64,000 nucleotides of DNA from Clostridium puniceum (GTDB lineage Bacteria > Bacillota > Clostridia > Clostridiales > Clostridiaceae), in NCBI RefSeq assembly GCF_002006345.1, contig NZ_LZZM01000032.1:1-64000 (forward strand). Reading direction: 5' to 3'. The translations under genes and the position numbers were made by a program. This document shows positions 56,603 to 64,000 of the stretch, piece after piece. The notes below the pieces were generated by a model. The model saw only the letters and a list, made by a program, of their open reading frames with translations, was not told the origin of the DNA and did no database searches. Within the stretch, counting starts at the first letter, position 1, and each line of letters starts with the position of its first letter.

Positions 56603-56631
56603 ATATTAATATCATAAATCTTTATTGTCAA
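56603..56631 (-). promoter_or_regulatory. Promoter of the chemoreceptor gene
   Basis: TTGACA (56631-56626), 17 bases, TAATAT (56608-56603) on the minus strand. Predicted leader of about 115 bases. Confidence 0.75.
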
Positions 56632-56833
56632 ACTTTTTTTTTTGCTCTAAAGAATATTTTATGATTTTAAAGATTTGTGCTCTATATTATATCTTATTTG
56701 AAACATGATAATAAATGTTTAAGAAATGACTTTTTACTAAGTTAACCCAAATCCATTCTATCTAAATAATTACCAAAGCCGTCTATTAATTCCCTTAATT
56801 TAATCGTTCAGAAAATTTTATAATACCCTTGAA
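56632..56833. other. Intergenic region between the chemoreceptor promoter and the EamA gene
   Basis: A+T-rich, with no gene and no convincing terminator for the EamA gene. Together with the chemoreceptor leader it forms a gene-free stretch of about 350 bases. Confidence 0.45.
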
Positions 56834-57676
56834 TCACTTACTACTATTCACAATAAAAATTCCCAAAAGTACAAACAGAACACCTATTAATGTAGATACT
56901 TTTAAACTTTCATGTAAAAATAAATAACTAGATATAATACCAACTACTGGAACTAATAATAAAGATATTGATGCTTTACTTGCTTGAATCTTAGTTAAAA
57001 TATAAGACCATAATACAAATGCTAAGGCAGATGCTATGATACCTGAAAATAAAATATATCCTATAGATATAATACTCCACTGTGATTTTCCATTCTCAAA
57101 GCAAAAAGAATATAAAAACAATGCCGCCGCTCCCACTGCCATTTGCCAAGCTGTGAATTGAACCTTGTCACAATGTTGTAATTTTTGTTTAATAATAAGA
57201 TTAGACACTGCCCATGCAATTGCAGATGTTAATGCAAGAATTAATGCCCACAGTTCTCCATCCAAGTGATTGATATTTAGTGCGAAAAATAATCCCATTA
57301 TTCCAATAATAATCCCTATGATTTTTCGTACAGTCAGTTGTTCCCCAGGAATGAAAAAGTGTGCTAGTATACAAAAAAATAATGGCATACTATATGTAAG
57401 AACTGAAACAAGTCCCGCACTAATATAATTGAGAGAGATTTGTATTGCTAGATTAAAATATGTAGTCTGTAAAATACCACATAAAACATACCATTTTAAA
57501 TTCTTTTTGCTAGGCAAGGGGATCTTTTTTAAATATACAACACTAAAAAGCACCGCTGCTCCAAGAAAAAAACGAAATGCGGCAAATAAAACTGGCGGAA
57601 ATGCACCATTTGCTGATTTCATGACTACGAAATTAAATCCCCAAATGAGACATAAAATTAACATCAAACCATTCAT
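56834..57676 (-). CDS. EamA/DMT-family transporter
   Basis: 280 residues with ten hydrophobic segments arranged as two EamA repeats: LILCLIWGFNFVVMKSANG at the start and ILALTSAIAWAVSNLIIKQK at the beginning of the second half, ending in the usual VLLGIFIVNS. Relatives export metabolites or amino acids, but the substrate cannot be predicted. Monocistronic, and separated from the bgl operon upstream by a double hairpin terminator. Confidence 0.9.
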   Translation of the reverse strand: MNGLMLILCLIWGFNFVVMKSANGAFPPVLFAAFRFFLGAAVLFSVVYLKKIPLPSKKNLKWYVLCGILQTTYFNLAIQISLNYISAGLVSVLTYSMPLFFCILAHFFIPGEQLTVRKIIGIIIGIMGLFFALNINHLDGELWALILALTSAIAWAVSNLIIKQKLQHCDKVQFTAWQMAVGAAALFLYSFCFENGKSQWSIISIGYILFSGIIASALAFVLWSYILTKIQASKASISLLLVPVVGIISSYLFLHESLKVSTLIGVLFVLLGIFIVNSSK

Positions 57677-57756
57677 ATTTAACTTTCCTCTCGTATTTAT
57701 AGTAAATTAGATATATACCTTATAAAAGACAGCTATACTGCACATAAGAATTTAAG

Positions 57757-57807
57757 AAAAAAGCAGCATGCTACATATAATAACTTTAGAAAAAAGTAGC
57801 ATGCTGT
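57757..57807 (-). terminator. Intrinsic terminator of the bgl operon
   Basis: 12-bp stem RCAGCATGCTAC/GTAGCATGCTGY (57763-57774 with 57796-57807) followed by six U on the minus strand. Each arm is itself nearly palindromic (GCATGC) and each is followed by TTTTTTC, so it looks like a tandem duplication of one arm plus U run. Confidence 0.85.
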
Positions 57808-57882
57808 ATATAAGTAATCTCATCACATCTTTAACTTGTTATTTTTTTCATATACCTTATTTTGTGGAATCTTCTATTTAAA

Positions 57883-59355
<1,473 letters not shown>

Positions 59356-59374
59356 TTAACTTTCCTCCATTTTG

Positions 59375-62685
<3,311 letters not shown>

Positions 62686-62711
62686 CTAAATAACTATAAT
62701 TTTGATATCGG

Positions 62712-62735
62712 TTACATCGATGTAATATAATTATA
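62712..62735 (-). promoter_or_regulatory. bgl operon promoter -10 with a perfect operator-like palindrome
   Basis: TATAAT on the minus strand (62735-62730) is followed four bases later by the perfect 14-bp palindrome TTACATCGATGTAA (62725-62712), which covers the predicted start site. No good -35 is seen. A palindrome at +1 next to an RpiR-family gene is most simply its operator. No second copy was noticed in this window. Confidence 0.65.
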
Positions 62736-62965
62736 GCATTCAAAATTGTTATAACTTTTATTTTTCATTTTCGGAAACTTTACGACATAAAGAAAAAAAT
62801 GTGGTATAATTATTGACTCCCAATTATGAAACAGAACACAAAGCATTAAATCCACCTAATGACAAATTGACTAAGCCACCTTTAAATTGGCTTCACCAAT
62901 TCATTTTCTAACATCAAGATTTTATAACCCCTTCAAGTTCTTCAAATTCTATAATTTTCTCGGTT
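62736..62965. other. Intergenic region between the bgl promoter and the rpiR terminator
   Basis: No gene. It contains TGTGGTATAATTATTGACTC near 62803-62822, a partial copy of the rpiR terminator region at 62976-63000, and a short AAGCCA/TGGCTT inverted repeat near 62873-62893. Confidence 0.4.
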
Positions 62966-63008
62966 AATAAAAAAGTGTGGTATAAAATTAATTATTTACC
63001 CACACTTT
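62966..63008 (-). terminator. Intrinsic terminator of rpiR
   Basis: Perfect 9-bp stem AAAGTGTGG/CCACACTTT (62972-62980 with 63000-63008), 19-base loop, U run on the minus strand. It ends seven bases before the stop codon of the regulator, so regulator and PTS operon are separate transcripts. Confidence 0.85.
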
Positions 63009-63014
63009 AGCTAT

Positions 63015-63815
63015 CTACTTCTTTCTCTTCTTATACCTAAATGCAATAAAATCAGTAATTAATTGAAATAATATGGAATGCGTTTGTACGCTAGATGCAT
63101 GTCGAAAAGTAATACATAGATTCACATAAGGATATTTCTCAATTTTCTTGTTAGCTGTAATTGCAACAATTTTAGCTTTAGTTTGCCTAAATACGTTTTT
63201 ATCAATATTTCCTGCCGTTACTAACTGATACTTTTTTATATAATCTCCTGAGTTAGTAAATATAATTATCAAAGTGTCTTTATCAGCATTTTTAATAAAC
63301 TCATTTTGCTCTACATCATTTATATGTGTAGTAATATACTTTCCATTATATGCAAGCTTCATTTGTAAATCCATTGCTGCCGATTCAGAGTATAGAAGCC
63401 CAAAAGCTGCCACTTTATCATATTTTATTAAATTTTCAACTAATTCATCTATTTTAGACATATCGATACTAGATTTTGCTAATTTTAAATCATCTATAAT
63501 TACATCTATGTATTCTTCTTCTGTATGGCTTTCTATATAGCTTAAAATATTATCATTATAATTTAAATTATTTGAATATTTATTACTTCTATAAGAAGAT
63601 GCTAACTTCATTTCTAAAAAATCATCAAATCCTATATACCTTGCAAACTTAGAAATTGTTGATTTTGAAACAAAGCACAAATCTGCAACCTCAGATATTG
63701 TCATATTTTTTATAGATTCAAAATTACATAATAGAACGTTTGCTATATGATAATGCGTTGAATTTTCTTTACCGTTATTTAAAATTATTAATAACCTATT
63801 TAATAATTCCCCCAT
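63015..63815 (-). CDS. RpiR/MurR-family transcription regulator
   Basis: 266 residues. N-terminal HTH_6 domain (about 1-75) with MTISEVADLCFVSKSTISKF as recognition region, then a SIS-like sugar-phosphate-binding domain (about 110-250; VAAFGLLYSESAAMDLQMKL, DTLIIIFTNSGDYIKK). Members sense phosphosugars and repress or activate nearby PTS genes. Encoded just upstream of the bgl operon in the same direction and transcribed separately. AAAGGAG before ATG. Confidence 0.92.
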   Translation of the reverse strand: MGELLNRLLIILNNGKENSTHYHIANVLLCNFESIKNMTISEVADLCFVSKSTISKFARYIGFDDFLEMKLASSYRSNKYSNNLNYNDNILSYIESHTEEEYIDVIIDDLKLAKSSIDMSKIDELVENLIKYDKVAAFGLLYSESAAMDLQMKLAYNGKYITTHINDVEQNEFIKNADKDTLIIIFTNSGDYIKKYQLVTAGNIDKNVFRQTKAKIVAITANKKIEKYPYVNLCITFRHASSVQTHSILFQLITDFIAFRYKKRKK

Positions 63816-64000
63816 ATCAATCTCCTTTAACTAGTACAAAGTTAGAATTCATAAAACAATTAAAATCTACATTTTGTTTGAATTTTTAGTATCTGTACTT
63901 TTAAAAATTATTATTTATTTTATTCTTTGATTAATATAATAGTAAGTTAATTATATCAGTCTCTCTTTTCCTTTTTCAAATAGTCTTATAGAATATGTAT
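63816..64000. other. Upstream region of rpiR to the window edge
   Basis: A+T-rich. It contains the ribosome-binding site of the regulator. No promoter, palindrome or gene fragment recognised. Confidence 0.4.

Overview
The window is a roughly 27% GC chromosomal segment of a spore-forming, low-GC Gram-positive anaerobe of the Clostridium sensu stricto type (C. beijerinckii-like; the species is an inference). The evidence is the strong A+T bias, AGGAGG ribosome-binding sites, frequent TTG/GTG starts, a glycyl T-box, the sporulation genes (spoIIE, yabP, yabQ, spoVB, spoVT, spoVG) and formate-tetrahydrofolate ligase. Gene order on the minus strand from purR to lysS follows the near-origin region of Bacillus subtilis: purR, spoVG, glmU, prs, pth, mfd, spoVT, spoVB, yabN/mazG, rqcP, yabP, yabQ, divIC, yabR, tRNAs, spoIIE, tilS, hpt, ftsH, coaX, dusB, lysS. 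Layout, left to right: (1) 1-1730, the 5' end of a 16S rRNA gene with its promoter, then a propeller lipoprotein on the plus strand. (2) 1800-6700, murD, glyS under a T-box, and three near-identical promoter/tRNA-Asn units, with a short ssb paralogue and a transposase-less IS200/IS605-like element between the first two. (3) 6700-20300, lysS-greA, coaX-dusB, fhs, the tilS-hpt-ftsH region and spoIIE. (4) 20300-21300, a tandemly amplified tRNA array (4 Leu, 3 initiator Met, 2 elongator Met) with a decayed Met copy. (5) 21500-40100, the cell-division, sporulation, translation-quality, repair, peptidoglycan and nucleotide genes, including a two-component pair and the purR regulator. (6) 40300-44450, plus-strand murC, a phosphodiesterase and asnS. 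(7) 44500-64000, an accessory carbohydrate region. In the accessory region, a minus-strand operon (two zinc alcohol dehydrogenases, MFS transporter, class II aldolase, PfkB kinase, aldo/keto reductase) with a separately promoted DeoR regulator looks like a PTS-independent polyol or unusual-sugar pathway. Its substrate cannot be fixed from sequence. A divergent paralogous MFS transporter lies across a 720-base intergenic region. Next come a soluble chemoreceptor with a PrpR_N-type sensor domain, an EamA exporter, and a beta-glucoside PTS operon (EIIBCA plus two GH1 phospho-beta-glucosidases) with an RpiR regulator and a perfect palindrome at its promoter. The core region is conventional. The best leads are the 18-bp hairpin that hides the spoVB ribosome-binding site, the orphan IS200/IS605-like element, the tRNA amplifications with a fossil tRNA, the loss of charged residues in one of the two sugar transporters, the PrpR_N-chemoreceptor fusion, a 106-base inverted-repeat element inside the polyol operon, and recognisable Spo0A- and sigma-H-type promoters. 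I found no CRISPR array, phage or defence system.
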